Assembly: GCF_900142195.1 (NCBI RefSeq)
Contig: NZ_FRAB01000006.1
Coordinates: 1 to 64,000 of the forward strand
Direction: 5' to 3'
Source: Paraburkholderia terricola
GTDB lineage: Bacteria; Pseudomonadota; Gammaproteobacteria; Burkholderiales; Burkholderiaceae
Length of the DNA stretch: 64,000 nt
Of the stretch, positions 25,715-34,078 are shown one piece after another. The notes under the pieces were generated by a model, which saw only the letters and a program-made list of their open reading frames with translations, had not been told where the DNA came from and did not search any database. Each line of letters starts with the position of its first letter. Position 1 is the stretch's first letter. The translations under genes were made by a program, and so were the position numbers.

Positions 25715-26179
25715 ATGTTCGATCCCACCGAAGCTCCGTCGCCGTTTCATTTGCGCCAGGCCAGCATCGACGATTTCGAGTTCGCCGAGGCGCTGACGCG
25801 CAACAACATGGGCGGCTACTATCGCCGTCATCATCTTGTCTGGCGTGGCGATCTGTTTCTGGGCAGTTGGCGCGAATCGGAGAATTTCATTCTCGAAGTG
25901 GACGGTACGCCGATCGGCGTGCTGCGCATCACGCAAGAAGGCGATTCGCTGCATATCCGCGACGTGCAGATCGCCGAAGGGCATCGGCGGCTCGGTGCCG
26001 GCACCTATCTGCTCGATATGTCACATCAATGGGCGCGCGAGCGAGGCTTGCGCGAGTTGCAGCTGCGCGTGTTCGTCGACAATCCCGCTGCGCGGCTCTA
26101 TCAGCGCAAGGGCTACAAGCTGACCGGGCCGCGTCTCGCGCAACTCGGCGCCATCCGTCATCTGGCGCGGCGGGTTTAA
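25715..26179 (+). CDS. GNAT-family N-acetyltransferase
   Basis: This is a 154-residue single-domain acetyltransferase. The acetyl-CoA pyrophosphate loop is RRLGAGTYLL (from Arg91, Q/RxxGxG/A type), preceded by the strand IRDVQIAEGH. It ends with the typical NPAARLYQRKGY region, whose tyrosine is often the general acid. The ATG at 25715 is preferred because upstream in-frame codons run through the tRNA-Asp and its terminator. The acceptor (small molecule or protein N-terminus) is unknown. It is convergent with the AraC-type gene, with 23 bp between stops. Confidence 0.85.
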   Translation: MFDPTEAPSPFHLRQASIDDFEFAEALTRNNMGGYYRRHHLVWRGDLFLGSWRESENFILEVDGTPIGVLRITQEGDSLHIRDVQIAEGHRRLGAGTYLLDMSHQWARERGLRELQLRVFVDNPAARLYQRKGYKLTGPRLAQLGAIRHLARRV

Positions 26180-26202
26180 GGCAGATGATTCCACGCCTGT
26201 GC

Positions 26203-27102
26203 TCAGCGGCCGAAACCGTTTGACGCATCCGCGCGGTCTTGCGCGGCCTCGTCGTCTTCTTCCGCTTCGTCGTGCTCGCCATTTTTCAAGCGATGCTCCG
26301 AGCCACGCTCGATGAACGCGCGCGGACTCGCGCCGAACGCGCGCCGGAACATCGCCGAAAACGCGCTCTGGCTTTGGTAGCCCAACTCCAGCGCGACATG
26401 CGAGAGCGGCCGCCCCTGGCTCAGCAGCGGAATCGCCCGCGCCAGGATCGCCTGCTGACGCCACTGCGAAAAGCTCACGCCGAGTTCCTGGCGAAACAGC
26501 CGCGCAATCGTGCGCGTACTCGCGCCCACGCTGGACGCCCAATACTCGAGCGATTCGCCATGAGTCGGGTCTGCGATCACCGCCTCGCACAGCGCACGCA
26601 GACGCTTTTCGTTGGGCATCGGCACGGAAAGCGGCAGCGGCTCCGAACGCGTCAGCTCGTCCAGAGCGAGGGCGCCGAGCAACTGCTCGCGCGTTGCCGA
26701 AATATCGGGCGCGTCGAGCGCGGCAATCACTTCACGCAGCAGATTCGACACTTCCACCACGCGCGGCGTGTCGAGCCCGGCCGGCACCGTGCTGTCGGTG
26801 ATATAGAGCGTGCGCAAGAAGGCGTCTTCGACGGCGACGACTTCATGGGTCACGTGCGGCGGCACCCAGATGGCCCGCGAGGGCGGCACCATCCATGTCG
26901 TGCCGGTCGTCGCGACCCGCAGCACGCCGCGCGACGCATAGGCCACCTGTGCCCACGCATGCGTATGACGCGCGAAGCGCGAGCCCGCGGGCATCAGCCG
27001 CGAGCGCACGCGGATCGGATGCGTTGGCGTCGGCTGGAATTCGGGCGGAATGTCGGCGAAGTGCACGAGGCTCGACGGACCAGAGTCGGCGGACGAAGTC
27101 AT
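26203..27102 (-). CDS. AraC-family transcriptional regulator with N-terminal cupin
   Basis: This 299-residue regulator has a cupin-like N-terminal sensor (about 25-120; HTHAWAQVAYASRGVLRV and WVPPHVTHEV) and two C-terminal AraC helix-turn-helix motifs (about 175-275). The second is marked by ALELGYQSQSAFSAMFRRAFG. A polar, acidic tail (EHDEAEEDDEAAQDR) extends beyond the DNA-binding domain. This cupin-AraC layout is common in regulators that control a neighbouring efflux or metabolic gene. The divergent gene here is the glutamylcyclotransferase-like one, 208 bp away, so it may be the target (inference). The effector is unknown. Confidence 0.9.
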   Translation of the reverse strand: MTSSADSGPSSLVHFADIPPEFQPTPTHPIRVRSRLMPAGSRFARHTHAWAQVAYASRGVLRVATTGTTWMVPPSRAIWVPPHVTHEVVAVEDAFLRTLYITDSTVPAGLDTPRVVEVSNLLREVIAALDAPDISATREQLLGALALDELTRSEPLPLSVPMPNEKRLRALCEAVIADPTHGESLEYWASSVGASTRTIARLFRQELGVSFSQWRQQAILARAIPLLSQGRPLSHVALELGYQSQSAFSAMFRRAFGASPRAFIERGSEHRLKNGEHDEAEEDDEAAQDRADASNGFGR

Positions 27103-27310
27103 GACAAAGATCGATCCAGATGACGAAACTCAAGAAGCGCGAAACCAGCAAGCGCGACACCCATCGAAGCGTGAGCGCATGAAAACCCGGAACCGTGCGA
27201 GCTTCTCATTGTAGGTGTTGCTCGCGGTCCGCCGTTGCATAATGTGCCGATTGCATGGGTCGCCGCCCAACGCAAACCACCCGAACACCATTCAAGGAGA
27301 GCACACGACG

Positions 27311-27712
27311 ATGCAGACTGTCTTCGTATACGGCACGTTGCGGGCCGGTGAAGTGAACGACATCCGCGCCGCCGCCGCGCGTAACGACATTGCCGAGCCG
27401 AATCTGCTCGGCAGCGCCACGGTCCGCGGCCATCTGTTCGACTTTGGTTTGTATCCCGGCCTCGTCGTCGACGAAGCGGGCGTGGAGGTCAAGGGCGACG
27501 TCTACGAAATCGACGATGAGCTCATCGCCGTGCTCGACGAAATCGAAGCGGTCTATCCCGGTGTGGAAGAGCGTTTCGTCGCGCGCGACGTGATGGTGAA
27601 AGTGGACGGCAACGTGGTGAACTGCCGCTTCTATCCGGTCGCGCCCAATGCGGTGAAGGGGCTTCCCGAAATCAGATCGGGTGATTGGGTCGAGTACCGC
27701 AACACGCGATAG
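27311..27712 (+). CDS. Gamma-glutamylcyclotransferase (AIG2/YtfP)-family protein
   Basis: This 133-residue protein begins with the signature FVYGTLR (Tyr7-Gly-Thr-Leu-Arg11) that forms the substrate-binding loop. It carries the likely catalytic glutamate in LDEIE (Glu79). The family fold is a small beta barrel, and members cyclise gamma-glutamyl amines to 5-oxoproline, although many small bacterial members have no proven substrate. The ATG at 27311 has a strong ribosome-binding site (AAGGAGAGC). It is divergent from the AraC regulator and convergent with aceB. Confidence 0.85.
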   Translation: MQTVFVYGTLRAGEVNDIRAAAARNDIAEPNLLGSATVRGHLFDFGLYPGLVVDEAGVEVKGDVYEIDDELIAVLDEIEAVYPGVEERFVARDVMVKVDGNVVNCRFYPVAPNAVKGLPEIRSGDWVEYRNTR

Positions 27713-27742
27713 CGCGGGCGCACGACGCGTGCATGGCAAGTT

Positions 27743-27780
27743 AAAAAAACGGCCCGACAGGCATGCGCCTGGCGGGCCGT
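27743..27780 (-). terminator. Intrinsic terminator of aceB (minus strand)
   Basis: On the minus strand, ACGGCCCGCCAGGC, loop GCAT and GCCTGTCGGGCCGT are followed by seven T (plus-strand A run 27743-27749). It lies 86 bp beyond the aceB stop. In the plus direction there is no T tract. Confidence 0.85.
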
Positions 27781-27865
27781 CGGCGGGTCGGTCTTGCGGC
27801 TCAAGCCGCTTTCATGTCGTACCCGATGGCGAAAGCGGGCTTACTGCCGAGCTTCGAGAGCCGCC

Positions 27866-29467
27866 TCAAATTTCCTCGTACAACGGCAGCGTCAGGAAGT
27901 CGGTGAACTGTTCCGACGTCGACATCTGCTCGAAGATCTGCGCGGCGCGTTCGTAGGGCTTCGTGTCGCCGCCCACCGCCTGCTTCACCTTGTCGAGCTC
28001 CTCAGCCGACAGCTCACGCACCAGTTCGACCGTCACCTTGCGGCCGTCGTCGAGCTTGCCCTTCGGCGAGCGAATCCATTGCCATACCTGCGAGCGCGAG
28101 ATTTCCGCGGTGGCGGCGTCTTCCATCAGATTGTGAATCGGCACGCAGCCATTGCCCGCGAGCCACGAGCCCAGGTAGTGAATGCCGACATTGATGTTGT
28201 TGCGCAGACCGCCTTCGGTGATCGGCGCTTCGGGACGGAAGTCCATCAGGTCGGTCGCCGTGACGAGCACGTCGTCGCGTTGCTTGCCGATCTGATTGGG
28301 CTTGTCGCCGAGCACCTTGACGAATTCCTCCATCGCGATCGGCACGAGACCCGGATGCGCGACCCAGCCGCCGTCGTAACCGTCGCCGGCGTCGCGCGCC
28401 TTGTCGGAGCGCACGCCGGCCATGGCCTTGTCGTTCGCCGCCGGATCGTTCTTGATCGGGATCAGCGCGCTCATGCCGCCGATGGCCGGCGCATTGCGGC
28501 GATGGCAGGTCTTCAGCAACAGCAGCGCATACGCACGCATGAACGGCGCGGTCATCGTGATCCGCGAGCGGTCGGCGAGGCAGAAGTCCTTGTCGCTTCT
28601 GAACTTCTTGATCGCCGAGAAGATGTAGTCCCAGCGCCCGGCGTTCAGCCCCGAGCTATGCTCGCGCAATTCGTACAGGATCTCGTCCATTTCGAACGCG
28701 GCGAGGATCGTTTCGATCAGCACGGTCGCGCGGATCGTGCCGCGCGGCACGCCGACCGCTTCCTGCGCCGCGACGAAGATGTCGTTCCACAGACGCGCTT
28801 CCAGATGGCTTTCCATCTTCGGCAGATAGAAGTAGGGGCCCGAGCCGCGCGCGATCAGTTCCTTCGCGTTGTGCACCATGAACAGCGCGAAATCGAAGAT
28901 GCCGCCCGATACGCGCTTGCCGTCCACCTTCACGTGCTTCTCGTCCAGATGCCAGCCGCGCGGACGCACGATCAACGTGGCGACCTTGTCGTTCAGCCTG
29001 TATGACTTGCCGTTCTGTTCGAGCGAGATCGTGCGGCGCACCGCATCCCGCAGATTGATGTGACCGGTGATCTGGTTATCCCAGCTCGGCGCATTCGAAT
29101 CCTCGAAATCGGTCATGTATGAATCGGCGCCCGAGTTCAGCGCGTTGATGATCATCTTGCGCTCCACCGGCCCGGTGATTTCCACGCGCCGGCATTGCAG
29201 GTCTTGCGGCAGCGGCGCGATGGTCCAGTCGCCGTCGCGCACGCTTCGGGTTTCGGCGAGGAAGTCGGGACGCTCGCCGGCGTCGAGCCGCTTGGTGCGC
29301 TCCGCGCGCGCCTGCAACAACTGCTGGCGGCGCGGTTCGAACGTGCGATGCAGCGCGGCGACGAGTTCGAGCGCCTCGCGCGTGAGAATCGCTTCATAGC
29401 CCGGCTCGATTTCAGCCGTGATTTCCATGCCCTGGGGCAGCGACAACGATGACAGCGGATTCGCCAT
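27866..29467 (-). CDS. aceB: Malate synthase A
   Basis: This 533-residue enzyme condenses glyoxylate with acetyl-CoA to malate in the glyoxylate shunt. The length equals that of E. coli AceB. The family signature REHSSGLNAGRWDYIF is present, with FEDSNAPSWDN and LVIRPRGWHL-type acetyl-CoA/Mg-site regions and the C-terminal helical block ending FLTLPLYEEI. A strong ribosome-binding site (CAAGGAG) precedes the ATG. It lies 96 bp downstream of the haloacid dehalogenase gene on the same strand. Isocitrate lyase (aceA) is 3-5 kb away on the same strand, separated by that gene, a LysR regulator and a stress protein, so the shunt genes are near each other but not in one operon. Confidence 0.97.
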   Translation of the reverse strand: MANPLSSLSLPQGMEITAEIEPGYEAILTREALELVAALHRTFEPRRQQLLQARAERTKRLDAGERPDFLAETRSVRDGDWTIAPLPQDLQCRRVEITGPVERKMIINALNSGADSYMTDFEDSNAPSWDNQITGHINLRDAVRRTISLEQNGKSYRLNDKVATLIVRPRGWHLDEKHVKVDGKRVSGGIFDFALFMVHNAKELIARGSGPYFYLPKMESHLEARLWNDIFVAAQEAVGVPRGTIRATVLIETILAAFEMDEILYELREHSSGLNAGRWDYIFSAIKKFRSDKDFCLADRSRITMTAPFMRAYALLLLKTCHRRNAPAIGGMSALIPIKNDPAANDKAMAGVRSDKARDAGDGYDGGWVAHPGLVPIAMEEFVKVLGDKPNQIGKQRDDVLVTATDLMDFRPEAPITEGGLRNNINVGIHYLGSWLAGNGCVPIHNLMEDAATAEISRSQVWQWIRSPKGKLDDGRKVTVELVRELSAEELDKVKQAVGGDTKPYERAAQIFEQMSTSEQFTDFLTLPLYEEI

Positions 29468-29563
29468 GATTTCTCCTTGGTCGGTCAGATTGCAAAAATG
29501 CGGATGTTCAGATGCGGTTGCGTGCGTTTGAAATGCGGGTGTCGTGGGTCCGGGTGGCGGCCG

Positions 29564-30394
29564 TCATGCGCCAGGGCCGTGGCGCGTGCGGTTGCCGCCG
29601 GGGTTGCCACTGCCGCTCGTGCGAGCGGGCGGCGCGAGCGTCGCCAGAAAAGCGAGCAGATCGTTCATGCCCGCGCCGACGCCATGCGGCGCGACGCCCA
29701 ACTCCTCAGCGGGCGCATTCTGGCGGTTGAGCCAGAAAGCGGTGAAGCCGAACCACGCCGCGCCCGCCACGTCCCACCCGTTCGACGATACGAAGACGAT
29801 CTCGCGCGGCTGCGCGCCGAACGCTTGCGTGGCAAGGCCATAAGCGGCGGGCGAGGGTTTGTAGGCGCGCACGGCGTCGACGGAAAGAACGTGATCGAAC
29901 AAGCCCGTCATGCCGGCGCTCTTCAACGCGATGTCGAGCATTTGCGGGTTGCCGTTCGAAAGGATCGCGAGCCCGGCGCGTGAGCCGGCTTGCGCGCCCG
30001 GGGTCGGCGGCGATGCGGATGCAGAAGCCGCGTCGCGCAACAGACGCAACGCGGGCATCGCATCGGGGAAGGCGGACAGGCACGTATATTCGTCCATCAG
30101 ACGCTTTTCGGCCGCGCGCCCCAGCGTGAGCTGAAGCTTGCGCGCGGAAAAGCGCAACGCATCGAGCGTGATGTCCCAGAACGGCCGGTAGTGCGCACCG
30201 GGTGCGTCGGCCGGAGCGGCCAGCGTGCGCAACTGCGTGTATTCGATCTGCTTTTGTCGCCACAACTGCGAAAGCGCGTCGCCGTGGCCGGGGAATAGTT
30301 GCTCCGCGGCGGCGATCACCGAATGCACGTCGAAAAGCGTGCCGTAGGCGTCGAAAATCACTGCTTTTGGGGAGAGTGTCGTTGTGGCCGACAT
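29564..30394 (-). CDS. (S)-2-haloacid dehalogenase-type HAD hydrolase (haloacid dehalogenase type II)
   Basis: This 276-residue HAD-superfamily enzyme has motif I FDAYGTLFD (nucleophile Asp15), motif II SNGNP, motif III lysine in YKPSPAAYG and motif IV SSNGWDVAGA. The ordering and the Asn/Trp-bearing motif IV are those of L-2-haloacid dehalogenases, which turn 2-chloro acids into 2-hydroxy acids. A Ser/Ala/Pro-rich insert of about 20 residues (ASASASPPTPGAQAGSRAG) precedes motif II and is unusual. The ATG is set by AGGAG upstream. It precedes aceB co-directionally: chloroacetate would give glycolate, then glyoxylate, the malate synthase substrate (inference). The divergent LysR gene 147 bp away is a candidate regulator. 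Confidence 0.88.
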   Translation of the reverse strand: MSATTTLSPKAVIFDAYGTLFDVHSVIAAAEQLFPGHGDALSQLWRQKQIEYTQLRTLAAPADAPGAHYRPFWDITLDALRFSARKLQLTLGRAAEKRLMDEYTCLSAFPDAMPALRLLRDAASASASPPTPGAQAGSRAGLAILSNGNPQMLDIALKSAGMTGLFDHVLSVDAVRAYKPSPAAYGLATQAFGAQPREIVFVSSNGWDVAGAAWFGFTAFWLNRQNAPAEELGVAPHGVGAGMNDLLAFLATLAPPARTSGSGNPGGNRTRHGPGA

Positions 30395-30541
30395 TGCCGT
30401 GCACTCCTGTCAGAGGTCGAGACGGATTGTATTAGTGATGCCTTACGCTAAAAAAGAGGCTGAATATCACTTGATCTTTTACTTTCACCCACCTAATCTC
30501 ACGCGCATCGACCACTTTCCACACCGCTGCGCCCAGCCCTC

Positions 30542-31444
30542 ATGGATCGTTTCAAGCAGATCGAGACTTTCGCCGCCGTCGCGGCCAAGGGCAGCCTCTC
30601 CGCCGCGGCGTCCGCCGAAGGCGTCGCGCCGGCGATCATCGGCCGCCGCATCGACGCGCTCGAAGAGCGCCTCGGCGTCAAATTGCTGGTGCGCACCACC
30701 CGCAAGATCACGCTGACCTTCGAAGGCTCCGCCTTTCTCGAGGACTGCCAGCGCATCATTCACGATATGCAGAACGCCGAGGCGAGCGTGTCGGCGGGCG
30801 GGGTGAAGGCGAGCGGCCATTTGCGGCTGTCGGCGCCGGCCGGGTTCGGGCGCAAGCACGTGGCGCCGCTGGTGCCGGCTTTCACCGTCGCGCATCCCGA
30901 CGTCTCGATCACGCTCGATCTCTCCGACCGGCTGGTGGATCTCGTCAACGAGGGTTTCGATTGCGCGGTGCGTCTGGGCGAATTGCCGGATTCGTCGCTG
31001 GTGTCGCTCAAGTTGGGTGAAAACCGCCGCGTCTGTGTGGCTTCGCCGTCGTATCTGAGCCGGCGCGGCGCGCCGCACACACTGGCCGATCTCGCGCATC
31101 ACAACTGTCTCGCGCTCGGCGCGAGCGCCAATCAGCAGCGCGGCTGGATGTTCCAGCAGGGCGACAAGGTGGTGTCGATCAAGGTGTCCGGCACGATGGA
31201 ATGCTCGGACGGCGCGGTGCTGCACGACTGGTGCCTCGAAGGCCATGGGCTCGCGTGGCGTTCGTGGTGGGAGGTCGGCACCGACATCGCCGCCGGGCGC
31301 CTCGTGAGCGTGCTCGACGAATTCGCCGCACCGCCGATCGGCATCCACGCGGTGTTTCCGCAGCGTCGCCATCTGCCGCTGCGGGTCAGGCTGTTTCTGG
31401 ATTTTCTCAAGCATACATACGGCCATCCCGATTACTGGGGCTGA
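30542..31444 (+). CDS. LysR-family transcriptional regulator
   Basis: This 300-residue LTTR has a winged helix at the N-terminus (MDRFKQIETFAAVAAKGSLS through GRRIDALEERLGVKLL). The effector domain is of the CrgA/aaeR-like subgroup (FGRKHVAPLVPAFTVAHPDVSITLDLSDRLVDLV). It is divergent from the dehalogenase-aceB pair with a 147-bp AT-rich intergenic region, the normal layout for LTTR control of the neighbouring gene. I did not find an unambiguous T-N11-A dyad. Confidence 0.92.
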   Translation: MDRFKQIETFAAVAAKGSLSAAASAEGVAPAIIGRRIDALEERLGVKLLVRTTRKITLTFEGSAFLEDCQRIIHDMQNAEASVSAGGVKASGHLRLSAPAGFGRKHVAPLVPAFTVAHPDVSITLDLSDRLVDLVNEGFDCAVRLGELPDSSLVSLKLGENRRVCVASPSYLSRRGAPHTLADLAHHNCLALGASANQQRGWMFQQGDKVVSIKVSGTMECSDGAVLHDWCLEGHGLAWRSWWEVGTDIAAGRLVSVLDEFAAPPIGIHAVFPQRRHLPLRVRLFLDFLKHTYGHPDYWG

Positions 31445-31622
31445 CGCCGGGCGGCGTGTCGCGCGCCTCGCATACCCGCGCAGGGGTTTCCGATATGCGA
31501 ACAGACCCTGAACCCAACGCGTGTGTGCGTTTCCGCGCACTACAATCGATTGAAGCGGTTCGTCTGCCGCGCTTCGTTTGGCGCTGACGCCGCGCTGCGC
31601 GCAGCCGGCGACGGAGGGCATC

Positions 31623-32057
31623 ATGTTCAGGCACATCCTGGTTCCGACCGATGGTTCCGACCTGTCACGCAAGGCGATCGACGGCGCGATCGATCTCGCG
31701 CAGGCGGTCGGCGCGCGCATCACGGCCTACGCGTGTCTGCCGCAATATCCGTACTCGCCTTTCGCCGATGTGGTGGTCGAGCCGCCGTCCGAGTTCCTGC
31801 AGCGCAGCGAGCGCGAAGCGCAGGCGCATTTGCGCGAGGTGGAACTGGCGGCGCGGCGGGTCGGCGTCGCATTCGACAGCCGCACCAGCGTGCACCCGGC
31901 GCCGTACCTCGGCATCATCGAGGCGGCCGAGCAGGGCCGCTGCGACGTGATTTTCATGGCGTCGCACGGGCGTCGCGGACTCGGCAGTCTGCTGATCGGC
32001 AGCGAAACACAGCGGGTGCTCACGCATACCAAGATTCCGGTGATCGTGTATCGCTGA
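31623..32057 (+). CDS. Universal stress protein (UspA family)
   Basis: This 144-residue single-domain protein starts FRHILVPTDGSDLSRKAID and ends with the ATP-binding motif HGRRGLGSLLIGSETQRVL, which fits the G-2x-G-9x-G(S/T) pattern of nucleotide-binding Usp proteins. The ATG at 31623 follows GGAGGGCATC. It is monocistronic: 178 bp separate it from the LysR gene, and two hairpins lie downstream. Being next to glyoxylate-shunt genes it may respond to carbon or stationary stress (inference). Confidence 0.92.
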   Translation: MFRHILVPTDGSDLSRKAIDGAIDLAQAVGARITAYACLPQYPYSPFADVVVEPPSEFLQRSEREAQAHLREVELAARRVGVAFDSRTSVHPAPYLGIIEAAEQGRCDVIFMASHGRRGLGSLLIGSETQRVLTHTKIPVIVYR

Positions 32058-32097
32058 ATGGCTTGGGCGAGGTCCGCTTTCCGCGGCCTGAAGGAAA

Positions 32098-32122
32098 CGC
32101 GCCGGCCGTCCAGGCCGGCGCG
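32098..32122 (+). terminator. Perfect 10-bp hairpin after the stress-protein gene
   Basis: CGCGCCGGCC (32098-32107), loop GTCCA, GGCCGGCGCG (32113-32122). It is very stable but has no T tract. A second hairpin with T tract lies at 32238. Confidence 0.45.
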
Positions 32123-32237
32123 CCCCTGGTCGCCGCACGATGCGCCGTGCCGGCTTGGTCTCCGCTCTTCCCAACGTTCCCAGATTTCAGTCACAAGGCG
32201 CGATCCGTTTACGCCTCGTGGCTTCTCCTCCCTGACG

Positions 32238-32263
32238 GCGGCCCTCTGACGGGGCCGCTTTTT
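32238..32263 (+). terminator. Intrinsic terminator between the stress-protein gene and aceA
   Basis: GCGGCCC (32238-32244), a 7-nt loop and GGGCCGC (32252-32258), followed by TTTTT. Oriented for plus-strand transcripts, it stops read-through into the convergent aceA. Confidence 0.8.
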
Positions 32264-32305
32264 CGTCTTTGCCTTGCCGTTGCCGCGATCAGACGCGGTG
32301 TCCGA

Positions 32306-33610
<1,305 letters not shown>

Positions 33611-33854
33611 GGTGTGCTCCTTGGTTGCCTGTAATGGATGGGTGATTCTGTCTTCTCGAAGCGGCTGGCCGGAGGCGGGGACTTTCCGGCGTTTCGTTTC
33701 GTGAAGTCTTATATAAGAGTCTAGGCAAACCGCTGGTCGCGCGACAGTCGCGGTGAAGTGTTTTTGGAATATTTGTTTATGTTTAAAATCAACGGCTTGC
33801 ACGAATCTTTCCGCATTAAGAAACGTCTTTTTCCATCTTGCAATAGCCTGTCTT
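33611..33854. promoter_or_regulatory. aceA leader/promoter region
   Basis: This begins a 468-bp gap between aceA and the helicase gene and is much more AT-rich than its surroundings. CTTATATAAG (33709-33718) is a perfect palindrome that could act as the aceA -10. No good -35 is correctly spaced, suggesting activator dependence. No convincing gene is present; short frames have atypical codon use. Confidence 0.4.
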
Positions 33855-33876
33855 GTGCTTTGCAGCACGATTTTTT
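33855..33876 (+). terminator. Plus-strand intrinsic terminator with no upstream plus-strand gene
   Basis: GTGCT (33855-33859), TTGC loop, AGCAC (33864-33868), then GA and TTTTTT. The orientation suits plus-strand RNA, yet both flanking genes are on the minus strand. It could end a small RNA antisense to the aceA leader. Confidence 0.45.
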
Positions 33877-33891
33877 ACGACGCAAAAAAAT

Positions 33892-33907
33892 TTTCCACAT
33901 CGTGAAA
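33892..33907. promoter_or_regulatory. Imperfect dyad far upstream of aceA
   Basis: TTTCCACATCGTGAAA contains CAC-ATC-GTG with flanking T/A runs, a near-palindrome broken by one extra C. It could be a regulator site for aceA, but there is only one copy and I cannot assign a protein. Confidence 0.25.
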
Positions 33908-33930
33908 TATGGGCGCCCACCCAAACGCGG

Positions 33931-33967
33931 ACGAAAAAAAACCGGCGCCTGAGCACCGGTTTCTTTT
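33931..33967 (-). terminator. Intrinsic terminator of the RhlE helicase gene (possibly bidirectional)
   Basis: AAACCGG (33939-33945) pairs with CCGGTTT (33956-33962). On the minus strand the hairpin is followed by a long T run (complement of the A run at 33934-33941). On the plus strand it is followed by TTTCTTTT, so it could work both ways. Confidence 0.75.
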
Positions 33968-34078
33968 GACTCCTCGGAAGGCGCGGGGCCGTCCGGGTTT
34001 TTTCATGCTGACTTTCGTGCTGCTTTCCGCACGAGCCATGCAATGGCCGGTTGCCCGAAGGCGCCCGGCCTCATGCCG

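Noticed and set aside
27794-29005. Long plus-strand open frame over malate synthase
   Set aside because: Shadow frame antisense to aceB, Arg/His-rich with no start signal or family features.
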